From Geothermovivens sp964644845 (lineage in GTDB: Bacteria > Zhuqueibacterota > Zhuqueibacteria > Oleimicrobiales > Geothermoviventaceae): a stretch of 64,000 nucleotides of DNA. Below are positions 9,277 to 17,225 of this stretch, piece after piece. Within the stretch, counting starts at the first letter, position 1; the number at the start of each line of letters is the position of its first letter. A model generated the notes under the pieces. That model saw only the letters and a program-made list of their open reading frames with translations. It was not told where the DNA came from and made no database searches. The translations under genes and the position numbers were made by a program. The stretch covers positions 1 to 64,000 of the forward strand of contig CAZXXS010000116.1 of assembly GCA_964644845.1 (NCBI GenBank). Reading direction: 5' to 3'.

Positions 9277-9678
9277 ATGCTTCTCGGAAAACGCAAAAGA
9301 GAGCGGTCCGCTGAGATTCCAACCGCATCGCTTGCGGACATCTCGTTTCTGATCCTCACGTTTTTCCTGCTGACGACCACGATCAACATCGACAAAGGCC
9401 TTGGTTTGACCCTTCCAGCCAAGGGTGAGCAGAAGAAAGTCCGTAAGGAAAACGTGACAAACCTGCTGATCAACGCTCGCGGGCAGGTGTTGCTTGACGG
9501 GCAGATGGTGGACATTGCCCAGATCAAGCAGATCATCCGCGACAAACTCGCCCAGCGGCCGCAGTTGATCGTGTCGGTGAAGACGGATCGGAACACGAAG
9601 TACGATGTTTACATTAAAGTATTGGACCAGCTAAAGCAGGCGGGTGCAACGCGAATCTCAATAGCCGAACCGGAGTAG
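9277..9678 (+). CDS. exbD: ExbD/TolR-family protein, first copy
   Basis: 133 residues with a basic N-terminus, one membrane segment (ISFLILTFFLLTTTI) carrying the essential Asp in ASLADISF, and a periplasmic ExbD/TolR domain. The ATG at 9277 is chosen because GCGGAGG lies about 9 nt upstream; a GTG at 9271 is possible but too close to that site. It follows exbB by 17 nt. It shares the PTASxxDI motif with the next gene but differs in the periplasmic part, so the two are likely distinct subunits. Confidence 0.92.
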   Translation: MLLGKRKRERSAEIPTASLADISFLILTFFLLTTTINIDKGLGLTLPAKGEQKKVRKENVTNLLINARGQVLLDGQMVDIAQIKQIIRDKLAQRPQLIVSVKTDRNTKYDVYIKVLDQLKQAGATRISIAEPE

Positions 9679-9729
9679 CGAGACAGCGGCTACCCTTGTC
9701 GTTGTACTTAGCTTTTGGAGAGTGAAGGC

Positions 9730-10152
9730 GTGAGCGAGAAATTCCAGCGAAAGGGTAAGGTCAGTACGGCCATTCCGACCGCGTCGATGCCGGACATCAT
9801 CTTCATGCTGCTCCTGTTTTTCATGGTCACGACGACCATGCGCGAGGCCACGGGGTTGCCGGTGAACCTTCCGGCCGCCAAGAAAATCGAGAAACTCCCC
9901 GGGCGTCGTGGTGTGGCATCGATCTACGTGGACAAACAGGGGCGAATTTCGATCGACGACAAGCTGGTGCAGGTGAAGGACATCGCCAGCATCATGTACA
10001 ACAAACGAATCGACGCCCTGCATCCGCTTAAGGTGGTGTCGCTGCGGATCGACAAAGAAGTGAACATGGGATTGGTGACGGATATTCATGAACAACTGCG
10101 TAAGGCTGATGCTTTGAATGTGAGCTACTCAGCCAAGTACGCAGGCGACTGA
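9730..10152 (+). CDS. exbD: ExbD/TolR-family protein, second copy
   Basis: A 140-residue paralogue of the preceding gene, with an N-terminal membrane segment containing MPDIIFMLLLFFMV and the conserved Asp. The GTG at 9730 is preferred over TTG at 9715 because GAAGG lies just upstream. The periplasmic half carries the ExbD beta/alpha pattern (VASIYVDKQGRISIDD). Pairs of ExbD genes next to one ExbB and TonB are common in Bacteroidota and relatives and could form a mixed ExbD dimer in the channel. It ends 11 nt before tonB. Confidence 0.9.
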   Translation: MSEKFQRKGKVSTAIPTASMPDIIFMLLLFFMVTTTMREATGLPVNLPAAKKIEKLPGRRGVASIYVDKQGRISIDDKLVQVKDIASIMYNKRIDALHPLKVVSLRIDKEVNMGLVTDIHEQLRKADALNVSYSAKYAGD

Positions 10153-10163
10153 GGTGATGAGCC

Positions 10164-10814
10164 ATGGCACGTTGGGTTAATCCCAAGGTCAATCTGAAAC
10201 GCAAGTACAAAAAGGCGATCGAGTTGTCGCTCGTCCTGGCTCTCGCTCTGATGACGGCGACGTTGCAGGCGTTCAAGGTCTTCCAAGTCGAGAAGAAGCA
10301 GGAGAAAGTCGAGATCAAGAAACTCGAAGTGGAAGAGATCCCGCCGACGGAACAGCAGCGAGCTACACCTCCGCCTCCGAGACCGGCGGTGCCGATTGAG
10401 AGCGAGGACGAGGACATCCCAGAGGACGAGACGATCGCCAGCACGGAACTCGACCTGTCGGAGCTTCCACCTCCTCCGGAAAAACCACCGGAAGAGGAGG
10501 AAGATGTGACTCCTATCTTTGTGGCATACGACTCGCCGCCGGAGCCGATTGGTGGTTTTGAGGCCATCCAGCGTCATTTGAAGTATCCGGAAATCGCGCG
10601 GAAAGCTGGCGTTGAGGGCCGTGTGATCGTGCACGTGCTTGTGGACGAACACGGCAACGTAGTGGCAACCAAGATCCTGAAGTCGCTTGGCAACAACGGT
10701 TGCGATGAGGCAGCGATCGCGGCCATCAAGAGTGTGAAATGGAAACCGGCCATGCAGCGCGACCGTCCGGTGAAAGTTTGGGTAGCCATCCCGGTGATCT
10801 TCAAGCTGAAATAG
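10164..10814 (+). CDS. tonB: TonB energy transducer
   Basis: A 216-residue protein with a basic N-terminal stretch, one signal-anchor helix (about residues 18-38), a Pro/Glu-rich periplasmic spacer (about 55-115) and a C-terminal TonB domain. The domain shows LKYPEIARKAGVEGRVIV and ends IPVIFKLK. It passes energy from the ExbBD channel to outer-membrane transporters. It is the last gene of the operon and is followed by a strong terminator. No TonB-dependent receptor is encoded in this window. Confidence 0.92.
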   Translation: MARWVNPKVNLKRKYKKAIELSLVLALALMTATLQAFKVFQVEKKQEKVEIKKLEVEEIPPTEQQRATPPPPRPAVPIESEDEDIPEDETIASTELDLSELPPPPEKPPEEEEDVTPIFVAYDSPPEPIGGFEAIQRHLKYPEIARKAGVEGRVIVHVLVDEHGNVVATKILKSLGNNGCDEAAIAAIKSVKWKPAMQRDRPVKVWVAIPVIFKLK

Positions 10815-10842
10815 GCTGCTCGAGAAGCGCAGGAAAAGGGAG

Positions 10843-10872
10843 GGCGGTGCCCCAAAGGGGTACCGCCTTTTT
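10843..10872 (+). terminator. Intrinsic terminator after tonB
   Basis: An 11 bp stem, 10843-10853 with 10857-10867 (one G-U pair), closes an AAA loop and is followed by TTTTT. Confidence 0.88.
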
Positions 10873-10890
10873 GCTGATGGATGTTTGGGC

Positions 10891-11424
10891 ATGCCGCTTC
10901 GCTTGAAAAGAACCCAGAGCACGTTTGTGCTTGCGGTTTTCCTTGTTGTGGCTGTGAAGAGCTGCGTCAACCCGTTTGCGCCCAGGCTACGAGAGGGGGA
11001 AGAAGGGGAGCTTCTCGTCACAGATCAGCGAACACCCGAACAGGTCTTGCAAAACTTCGACTACGCCTACACGTTCAAGGATTCCCTCCTTTACGCCGAC
11101 CTCCTGGACAGCTCTTTTGTTTTTGTTTATTTTGATCCGAATGCCACCCCCAGTGGGCGGTTCGAGTCGTGGGGACGCGAGGTGGACCTGCGTACGACGG
11201 GGCGACTTTTCCGGGCCTTCGACATCATCGACCTCACGTGGGGTAGCACGGTCTACTACTTAGACGAAGGGGACTACGCGGAGCTTTCAAAATCCTTCCG
11301 GCTGAATCTCGTAAGCGAGAATGGCGATTTCCACGTGAGTGGGCATGCTGTGTTCACATTTCGGCTCTGCCCGTGGGACGGCAAATGGCGAATCGTCCGC
11401 TGGAAAGACGAATCCGAATTTTGA
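10891..11424 (+). CDS. Probable lipoprotein, unknown function
   Basis: The 177-residue product starts at ATG 10891, with a TTG at 10885 as the less likely option. It has a basic N-terminus, a hydrophobic stretch (TFVLAVFLVVAV) and a Cys in KSCVNPF, an imperfect lipobox, so lipidation is probable rather than certain. The mature part has a pattern (TPEQVLQNFDYAYTFKDSLLYADLL) found in small periplasmic proteins with an NTF2/SnoaL-like fold. The end, HAVFTFRLCPWDGKWRIVRWKDE, is also typical of that fold. It stands alone between the tonB terminator and the sigma-factor gene. Confidence 0.7.
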   Translation: MPLRLKRTQSTFVLAVFLVVAVKSCVNPFAPRLREGEEGELLVTDQRTPEQVLQNFDYAYTFKDSLLYADLLDSSFVFVYFDPNATPSGRFESWGREVDLRTTGRLFRAFDIIDLTWGSTVYYLDEGDYAELSKSFRLNLVSENGDFHVSGHAVFTFRLCPWDGKWRIVRWKDESEF

Positions 11425-11756
11425 GTGCCGGAGGGGAGTAATCTGGGCTGCAAGTGCGGTGTTGCATCCCGAGCGAAGCGAAGCGTAGCGGCGAAAGTGT
11501 GCCCGCAGGCACCTCCTGGGGTTGGAACCGGCAGATGACTGGGCTTGGGGTAGATTCCCCCCGAGTGGCTGAAGGTCTTTTCTTGCCACAAGTCCTGCTC
11601 CGTACCGGAATTTGAAGACAAAAAGCGATTAGCCGGGGAACCTGAGAACAAAGGAGGGCGTTTTAATCTCCTAATCCGGATACTAAAGCACCGGATTATC
11701 TTAAAGGCTGACTGGCGTTGAGTGCGACGATCATCAATCGAAGCAGGAAGAGGGAA
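11425..11756. promoter_or_regulatory. Intergenic region with an 8 bp inverted repeat upstream of the sigma factor
   Basis: TAATCCGG (11672-11679) and CCGGATTA (11691-11698) form a perfect 8 bp inverted repeat with an 11 nt centre. The right arm runs into TATCTT (11697-11702), a plausible -10 element, with no good TTG box at -35. The rest of the 330 nt holds tandem GCGAAGC-like repeats near 11470-11490 and no supported gene. Confidence 0.4.
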
Positions 11757-12368
11757 ATGCCCATGAGCCAGAGCATGACCAGGAGCCAGTTCGACGCCCT
11801 CGTTCGTCCCCTCCTCGATTCGCTGCACCACGTGGCTCTCCGGTTGACCAGGAACAAACAGGACGCCCAGGACCTGGTTCAAGATGCATGCCTTCGTGCC
11901 TACATGTTTTCTCACAGATTCGAGCGAGGAACGAATTTCCGCGCCTGGATCTTCCGTATTCTCATGAACACATTTATCAATGAGTACCACAGGCGTCGCC
12001 GTCGTCCTCAGGAGATCGATTTACACCGCGTGGAGTACCTGCTGCACGGGCATTCACCGCGGATGTTCGAGGGGCCGCGAGACGCAAATCGCGAACGCAT
12101 TGTCGACGCTGTCGACGACGCCGTGCGGGAGGCACTGGAGGACCTGGCACCAGAATTCCGCCGGGTAGTGTTGCTGGCGGACGTGGAGGGCTACACGTAC
12201 AAAGAGATCGCTCAGGCGCTTCGGATCCCGATTGGAACAGTGATGAGCCGACTTTCCCGCGGCCGGAAGCGGTTGCAAGAGGCGTTAGTGGGCTACGCAG
12301 TGTCGCAGGGCTACGTGCGCAAGCGGACTCAAAACGAGGTGACGCCACGCTACGCTCTGGCGAGCTGA
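11757..12368 (+). CDS. RNA polymerase sigma-70 family factor, ECF type
   Basis: 203 residues from ATG 11757, which follows AGGAAGAGGG; TTG 11718 and ATG 11763 are alternatives. Region 2 holds the ECF core (RNKQDAQDLVQDACLRAY, then FRAWIFRILMNTFINEY), and region 4 a helix-turn-helix (YTYKEIAQALRIPIGTVMSRLSRGRKRL). The linker between them has a GHSP segment. No anti-sigma gene is adjacent, which is unusual for this class; control may act through its promoter or an unlinked partner. It is likely monocistronic, with an inverted repeat over its upstream region. Confidence 0.9.
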   Translation: MPMSQSMTRSQFDALVRPLLDSLHHVALRLTRNKQDAQDLVQDACLRAYMFSHRFERGTNFRAWIFRILMNTFINEYHRRRRRPQEIDLHRVEYLLHGHSPRMFEGPRDANRERIVDAVDDAVREALEDLAPEFRRVVLLADVEGYTYKEIAQALRIPIGTVMSRLSRGRKRLQEALVGYAVSQGYVRKRTQNEVTPRYALAS

Positions 12369-12979
12369 CTCACTGCTCCGAAACGAGACCGCTGTTTGCG
12401 GAGTCCCCCACAGCAGATGTTCCGGAGCAAAGCGGAAAGACGAGAGAAAGCTTTCGATCAGGAACTACGCCTGGGTGGCTGTTTTGCGTGGGACGAAGGA
12501 AAGCAAGGCGAACAAATTTGCTACAAGCCCGCGGGCTGGGGCACGGCAGGAGGAAAGCCGAGCGGCAGGCGGCAATTTGAAGCCGGGGAGAAGCAGTCGC
12601 CAAACGGAGGTGTGCGCACGTTGGCTTGGCAACGGTTCGGTGACGTTTGAGAAAGCAGGCTGCTCTTGCCCATTGTCAGGGAGGCGGGAGTCTTTTGCCC
12701 CACGGAAGTGGGGCTTTTTTCTTACAAGGGTGCTCGAGCAAGGACCGTGGGTGACTTCAGTGCGAGGGGGAGGTGCAAAAGCCTTTGGGGAGTACCTCAG
12801 GTGAACCTTTGACAGCGCCGTAGGTGAGATTGTTTTCCTCACCCACGTCTGCCACCCCGGTGCCCGAAGCGCATCAAATCAGGAGAAACCTTGGTGGGAT
12901 GGTTGGCGTTAGGCTTTCGAGCTGCTTTTCCCAGGGAGCGAGTGTTGATTCGGGGCGCAGAAAACGGAAAGGGATCTCC
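12369..12979. other. Long intergenic region before dsbD, with a terminator
   Basis: No supported protein gene. A strong rightward terminator at 12697-12722 shows that an RNA ends here, but no coding sequence ends just before it. The sequence between the sigma gene and that hairpin is GC-rich and could be the sigma-factor 3' UTR or a separate small RNA. I checked by eye for RNase P, tmRNA and SRP RNA signatures and saw none. Between the terminator and dsbD, TTGACA occurs near 12809 without a good -10 element. Confidence 0.4.
12697..12722 (+). terminator. Intrinsic terminator upstream of dsbD
   Basis: GCCCCAC (12697-12703), loop GGAA and GTGGGGC (12708-12714), followed by a run of T. The perfect 7 bp GC-rich stem is a textbook rho-independent terminator. 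Confidence 0.85.
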
Positions 12980-14788
12980 ATGAAGAGTTTCAAAACCTGG
13001 CTGAGTGTACTGACTATTCTTCTGTTTGCGCACGTTGGTGGGTTTCCCCAGGGCACAGCTCCGGCGGGATCGGATGAACCCCTCGTTCACGTGGATGTGA
13101 AGCCATCGCTCAGCGCCGTGCAACCCGGCTCGAGCATGAAAATCGCCGTCATTCTGGACATTCGTAATGGCTGGCACGTGAACGCGCATGAGACGAGTGA
13201 GGATTTTCTGCTGCCGACGGTGGTGGAGTTTACCCCGGTTGACGGTGTCAAATACGGCGAGCCTGTTTACCCCGATCCTGAAACGCAGAAATTCTCGTTC
13301 TGGCAGAAGCCAATCCAGGTGTACACCGGCACGGTCGTTGTTTACAGCGAAGTCAGTGTTCCAAAGGACTTCAGCGCCGACACCCTGGTTGTGAAGGGCG
13401 TTGTGCACTACCAGGGATGCAACGACCAGATGTGCGCTCCGCCCGACGATGTGCCTTTCGAGCTCGCGGTGCCTGTTGTGAATCTTTCCACCCCTGTCTC
13501 GCCGGTGAACGAAGATCTTTTTGAGGGTGTTGAGCTTTCTGCGGCGACGGGTTCTACGACGCAAGAAAACCAGCTCGCTGCCTTGATCGGTGAGAAAGGG
13601 CTTTTCGTCGCCTTTCTGTTTATCTTCCTGGGTGGACTGGCTCTGAATCTCACACCGTGTGTTTACCCGCTCATTCCGATTACCGTGAGTTATTTTGGAG
13701 CACAATCCAGTTCGAGCACGGGCGAGGCTTTTCTGAAATCGACCGTCTACGTGCTGGGAATGGCGGTGATGTACTCGGTGCTCGGCGTAGTTGCCGCTCT
13801 GACCGGTAGTCTTTTTGGTGCCAGCTTGCAGAACCCGTACGTGCTGATCTTTGTTGCACTCGTGTTCGTGGTGTTGGCTCTCAGCATGTTCGACGTCTAC
13901 GAGATCAGACTGCCGGGGTTCTTGGCTTCGGCCGCCTCGGCCACCAAGGGTGGCTATTTCGGTGCTTTTTTCATGGGACTGACGGTGGGCATTGTGGCAG
14001 CGCCGTGCATCGGGCCGTTCATTCTGGCGCTACTCGCGTACGTGGGGGCCACAGGCAATCCGTTCCTCGGTTTCTGGATGTTTTTCGTGCTTGCGCTCGG
14101 CCTTGGTTTGCCTTATCTGATCCTGGGTACCTTCTCGAGCGCCATTTCCAGGCTGCCACAGTCCGGTGCGTGGATGGTGTGGGTCAAGAAGATTTTCGGT
14201 TTCATTTTGATTGGCATGGCCATTTACTTCCTGAAGCCCTTGATCCCACACGGCCTGTACAAATTTCTCCTTCCAGCTCTGGCGATCATTTCCGGCATCT
14301 ACCTGGGCTGGGTCGAACGGTCGCAGTCACCCGGAACAGCCTTCAAAGTGGCCCGCTGGGTGGTCGGCCTTGGAGCCATTGCCCTTGGTTTGTGGCTGGT
14401 AAAGCCGAGTCCGGCAGCGCAGGGAGTGGTTTGGCGGGACTACAGCGATCAGGCTCTGGTTCAGGCAGAGAACGAAGGCAAACCCGTGATCATCGATTTC
14501 TCGGCCGATTGGTGCGTGGCCTGCAAGGAGCTGGAACACGAGACGTTTGTGGACCCGGAAGTTGTGCGGCTCTCGAAACAGTTCGTAACCCTGCGAGCTG
14601 ATCTCACACACTACGGTTCGCCATTGTCGAAAAAGTTACGCGATCGGTTTCAGATCCGGGGTTTACCAACCGTTGTGTTCTTGCGCCCGGATGGCTCGGA
14701 AGTTGCGGACCTGCGGGTGGTCGGTTTCGTGCCGGGCAACGATTTCGCCAATCGAATGAAGACATTGCTCGGCAAGAACGGCGAGTAA
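12980..14788 (+). CDS. dsbD: Thiol:disulfide interchange protein DsbD
   Basis: ATG 12980 is chosen because it begins a signal peptide (MKSFKTWLSVLTILLFAHV) after GGAAAGGGA; the frame stays open further upstream but that part is not protein-like. The 602 residues comprise a periplasmic N-terminal domain with CNDQMC, a CcdA-like membrane domain (about 200-450) with the paired cysteines LTPCVYP and AAPCIGP, and a C-terminal thioredoxin domain with WCVACK. It moves reducing power from cytoplasmic thioredoxin across the membrane to periplasmic thiol proteins. It is flanked by terminators on both sides, so it is probably a single-gene unit. Confidence 0.93.
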   Translation: MKSFKTWLSVLTILLFAHVGGFPQGTAPAGSDEPLVHVDVKPSLSAVQPGSSMKIAVILDIRNGWHVNAHETSEDFLLPTVVEFTPVDGVKYGEPVYPDPETQKFSFWQKPIQVYTGTVVVYSEVSVPKDFSADTLVVKGVVHYQGCNDQMCAPPDDVPFELAVPVVNLSTPVSPVNEDLFEGVELSAATGSTTQENQLAALIGEKGLFVAFLFIFLGGLALNLTPCVYPLIPITVSYFGAQSSSSTGEAFLKSTVYVLGMAVMYSVLGVVAALTGSLFGASLQNPYVLIFVALVFVVLALSMFDVYEIRLPGFLASAASATKGGYFGAFFMGLTVGIVAAPCIGPFILALLAYVGATGNPFLGFWMFFVLALGLGLPYLILGTFSSAISRLPQSGAWMVWVKKIFGFILIGMAIYFLKPLIPHGLYKFLLPALAIISGIYLGWVERSQSPGTAFKVARWVVGLGAIALGLWLVKPSPAAQGVVWRDYSDQALVQAENEGKPVIIDFSADWCVACKELEHETFVDPEVVRLSKQFVTLRADLTHYGSPLSKKLRDRFQIRGLPTVVFLRPDGSEVADLRVVGFVPGNDFANRMKTLLGKNGE

Positions 14789-14811
14789 TTTCAGGTCGGG
14801 AGTTCTTTTCC

Positions 14812-14844
14812 AACCCCGCTGCGGTGCCCCGTGGCGGGGTTTTC
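14812..14844 (+). terminator. Intrinsic terminator after dsbD
   Basis: AACCCCGC (14812-14819) pairs with GCGGGGTT (14834-14841), with T residues following. It lies 24 nt after the dsbD stop. Confidence 0.75.
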
Positions 14845-15285
14845 GTTTCTTCGGTGAAAGCGTTCCGGTAAGAATGGGGGAGTTTGTCCTGGGGCGGCAC
14901 GAAATGTGATGTAACAGCGCTCTCTGTTCTCGTCGTCCGGATTCCTGGACAAGCTGAATCCCCACGCGCGACGAAAAAAGGCTCTCCCGGCTCAACGTGA
15001 AAACAAGGCGCGTTCTCGCCATCCGTGTCTCCTCAGAGTTGTTTGGGTAAACGCGCTTGTGTTCGACAGGGACCGGTCGTTTGACCTCGGCAGCAAGGTC
15101 GGGCGGTTCGACGGCGGCGCGGGCGACTCGGGGAGGAAAACCCCTTCGGGGCGCGCAATGAGCGCGTCCTCAGGCGCACGTGCGTCGCTGCTTTTTGGCC
15201 CGGCAGAGGTGCTTTGGGGCTCGGTTAAGGATCGATTCTCTGTCTTCGGGAGCTTTGGTGTGGATTCTGTTGTGCGCAGAACCGT
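14845..15285. other. Intergenic region with clustered GC hairpins
   Basis: No supported gene. Between 15130 and 15190 several short hairpins follow one another: CCC/GGG with a UUCG loop at 15142-15151, CGCGC/GCGCG at 15152-15166, and a GCGCACGTGCG near-palindrome around 15173-15185. A TTTTTGG run follows near 15192. This could be a small structured RNA, but no known family is recognised. Confidence 0.35.
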
Positions 15286-15314
15286 TTGGCTTTAAACCTT
15301 GTAGTTTGTACATT
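15286..15314 (+). promoter_or_regulatory. Predicted promoter for the lipid-kinase-like gene
   Basis: TTGGCT at 15286-15291, a 17 nt spacer and TACATT at 15309-15314. The last element extends to TACATTTG, an exact match to the Bacteroidota-type TAnnTTTG, with TTTG at 15285-15288 as the matching upstream box. It lies inside the longest open frame and so argues for a start downstream of it. Confidence 0.6.
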
Positions 15315-15407
15315 TGGAACAGTTTCAGACCCAGGTCCCTGACGAGTGACGGTCAAATCTCCGGTACCGTGGATCTTCGTGTTGTGCGTGTAAGCGAGGA
15401 AGAGAAT

Positions 15408-16385
15408 TTGCAGAATCCAGACAGCCCCCGCATCGAAAAGCGTGCCTTCCACAAGGTTCGTTTCGTCGTTAACCCACGATCCGGCTTGCTTCAGTGGAAG
15501 AAACCCATTCTCAAGATCATCAACGATTTCGTGGCAGAAAGGGGGATGGACTGGGATATCATTCTAACCACGGGGCCAGGGCATGGCAAGGAACTGGCGC
15601 AAGAGGCGCGGGAAGATGGGTATGACCTGGTCGTGGCAGTGGGGGGTGATGGGACGGTCAACGAATGCGGATCGGCACTGATTGGTTCGGAGACGTGTCT
15701 CGGCATCATTCCAATGGGCTCGGGAAACGGGCTTGCGCGAGGGCTTCACATTCCGATGGGCATCCGGAAACCCTTGGGGCTTCTGGACAGTGGGGTGGTG
15801 CGCAAAATCGACGCCGGGAAGATCGACCGCGCCTACTTTTTTGTCACTGCCGGGATTGGTTTTGACGCGGAGCTCGGCGACGAATTCAATCGCAGTAAGG
15901 TCCGGGGCCCCGTACCCTATTTTTTCTTGGGCGTCAAGCGTTTCTTCGTGTACGAGCCGCAGCGGGTGATTCTTCATCTGCCGGATGGCGATGTCGAGCG
16001 TAAGGTGCTGCTGGTTACTGTAGCCAACATGAAACAGTACGGTGCCGGCGCCATCATCGCCCCAAAAGCGCGCCCGGATGATGGGATGTTCGACATTTGT
16101 GTAATTCGCGAGCTTGGGATTGTGCCTGCCGTGGTCTACCTGCCGCGTCTTTTCACGGGAAGCATCGACAAAGCACCGTTTGTGGAGCTGTACCGGGCCA
16201 GTTCCCTGGTGATTGAGCGCGAACGCGAAGGCGTGTTCCACTGCGACGGCGAAGCCTTCCACGGGGGCAGGCGGCTGGAAGTGGACATCCTGCCGAACTC
16301 GCTCAACGTGCTGGTTTCACCCGAATCTCTCTGGCTGGAGCGGTCGGCGGGCTACGTTGATGCCGAAGTTTCGGTGCCGCAATGA
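15408..16385 (+). CDS. Diacylglycerol/sphingosine kinase-like lipid kinase
   Basis: The frame is open from 15180, but a predicted promoter at 15286-15314 rules out the far-upstream start. TTG 15408 after GAGGAAGAG fits best; GTG 15384 is possible. The 325 residues match the usual length of DagK/LCB5 proteins. The catalytic domain has VVNPRSG (ATP-site start), VAVGGDGTVNE (the GGDG motif) and PMGSGNGLAR. The C-terminal beta domain has HCDGEAFHGG. These enzymes phosphorylate diacylglycerol or related lipids at the inner membrane; the exact substrate cannot be told. The WbqC-like gene starts within its stop codon. Confidence 0.85.
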   Translation: MQNPDSPRIEKRAFHKVRFVVNPRSGLLQWKKPILKIINDFVAERGMDWDIILTTGPGHGKELAQEAREDGYDLVVAVGGDGTVNECGSALIGSETCLGIIPMGSGNGLARGLHIPMGIRKPLGLLDSGVVRKIDAGKIDRAYFFVTAGIGFDAELGDEFNRSKVRGPVPYFFLGVKRFFVYEPQRVILHLPDGDVERKVLLVTVANMKQYGAGAIIAPKARPDDGMFDICVIRELGIVPAVVYLPRLFTGSIDKAPFVELYRASSLVIEREREGVFHCDGEAFHGGRRLEVDILPNSLNVLVSPESLWLERSAGYVDAEVSVPQ

Positions 16386-17083
16386 CATCCAGGGTTACTG
16401 CGGAGTACCCGTACGTCTTTCCGCCAGTACGCTTTTTTCAAAAAGCTTTGCTGGCGGACCATTTTCTTCTGGCAGACACTTTCCGGCTCCCAAAACGGGA
16501 AAAGATTAACCGCTACCGAGTACTCGGGTTTGTAGGTTGCGTTGGGCTGGTTGTGCCGTTGCAACGCGGCAGGCGGGGTAGCTCAATTTCGGAAGTGGAA
16601 GTAGCGGCCGGAGAAGACAACTGGCGAACCAAACACTGGCGAAGCCTCTCGAACATGTACAGCGCGGCACCGTTTTTCGAGTACTACGCGGATGAACTCC
16701 AGGAGTTGCTGAGTTGGCAGGGACGTTCGTTCTTGGAGTTCGCTGTCCGCACGATCCGCTGGTGTTCGGAGAAGCTCAGTCTCGCGACCGATTTTCGGCT
16801 TCTCTCGGAGCTTTCTCATGAGCTTTTTGGCGACACCGCACTGCTTGACGCAGCGAAAAAGCTGGGTGCGGAAACGTACGTCATGCTTGCAGAAGACAAA
16901 GATGTTCGAAACGTTTCGCGTTTTCGTACGGCTGGTGTGGACGTGAAATGGGTTTCCGTTGGGCCTGTGACCTACCACCAGCTGTCGCCGGTGACCTGTC
17001 CTGGTGTGTCGATTCTGGATCTGCTGGTTAACGAAGGCCCCGAAGCACGGCAGAAGTTGCTCGAGAGTGTGGAGCAGGACTGA
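16382..17083 (+). CDS. WbqC-like family protein
   Basis: 233 residues; the ATG overlaps the kinase-like stop by 4 nt, so translation is probably coupled. The N-terminus (EYPYVFPPVRFFQKALLAD) and following YRVLGFVG segment match the WbqC fold, a family of uncertain biochemistry often found in O-antigen or sugar-nucleotide loci. After a Trp/His-rich middle, a 35-residue helical segment (SFLEFAVRTIRWCSEKL) follows. The tail contains VTYHQLSPVTCPGVSILDLL, a conserved end region of the family. The overlap with a lipid-kinase-like gene suggests a shared envelope-lipid or glycan role, which is inference. No signal peptide. Confidence 0.75.
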   Translation: MTSRVTAEYPYVFPPVRFFQKALLADHFLLADTFRLPKREKINRYRVLGFVGCVGLVVPLQRGRRGSSISEVEVAAGEDNWRTKHWRSLSNMYSAAPFFEYYADELQELLSWQGRSFLEFAVRTIRWCSEKLSLATDFRLLSELSHELFGDTALLDAAKKLGAETYVMLAEDKDVRNVSRFRTAGVDVKWVSVGPVTYHQLSPVTCPGVSILDLLVNEGPEARQKLLESVEQD

Positions 17084-17225
17084 TCGGGACGTCGTGGGTG
17101 GGTGCACTGAGCGGCGATTTGTGAACGCTGTCGGTTGAATGTGGGGAACGTTTCGCAGTGTAGGCCGGAGATCGGCTCTGTTTCGACCGAATGTTTGGCG
17201 GTGTAGGGGAAAAGGGAGGCACAAA

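Noticed and set aside
12540..12600. RNase P-like GGAGGAAAGCC
   Set aside because: The other conserved segments of RNase P RNA are missing and the remaining length before the terminator is too short.
15180..15407. N-terminal extension of the lipid-kinase-like protein
   Set aside because: It would include a predicted promoter and lacks protein-like composition; family length fits the later start.
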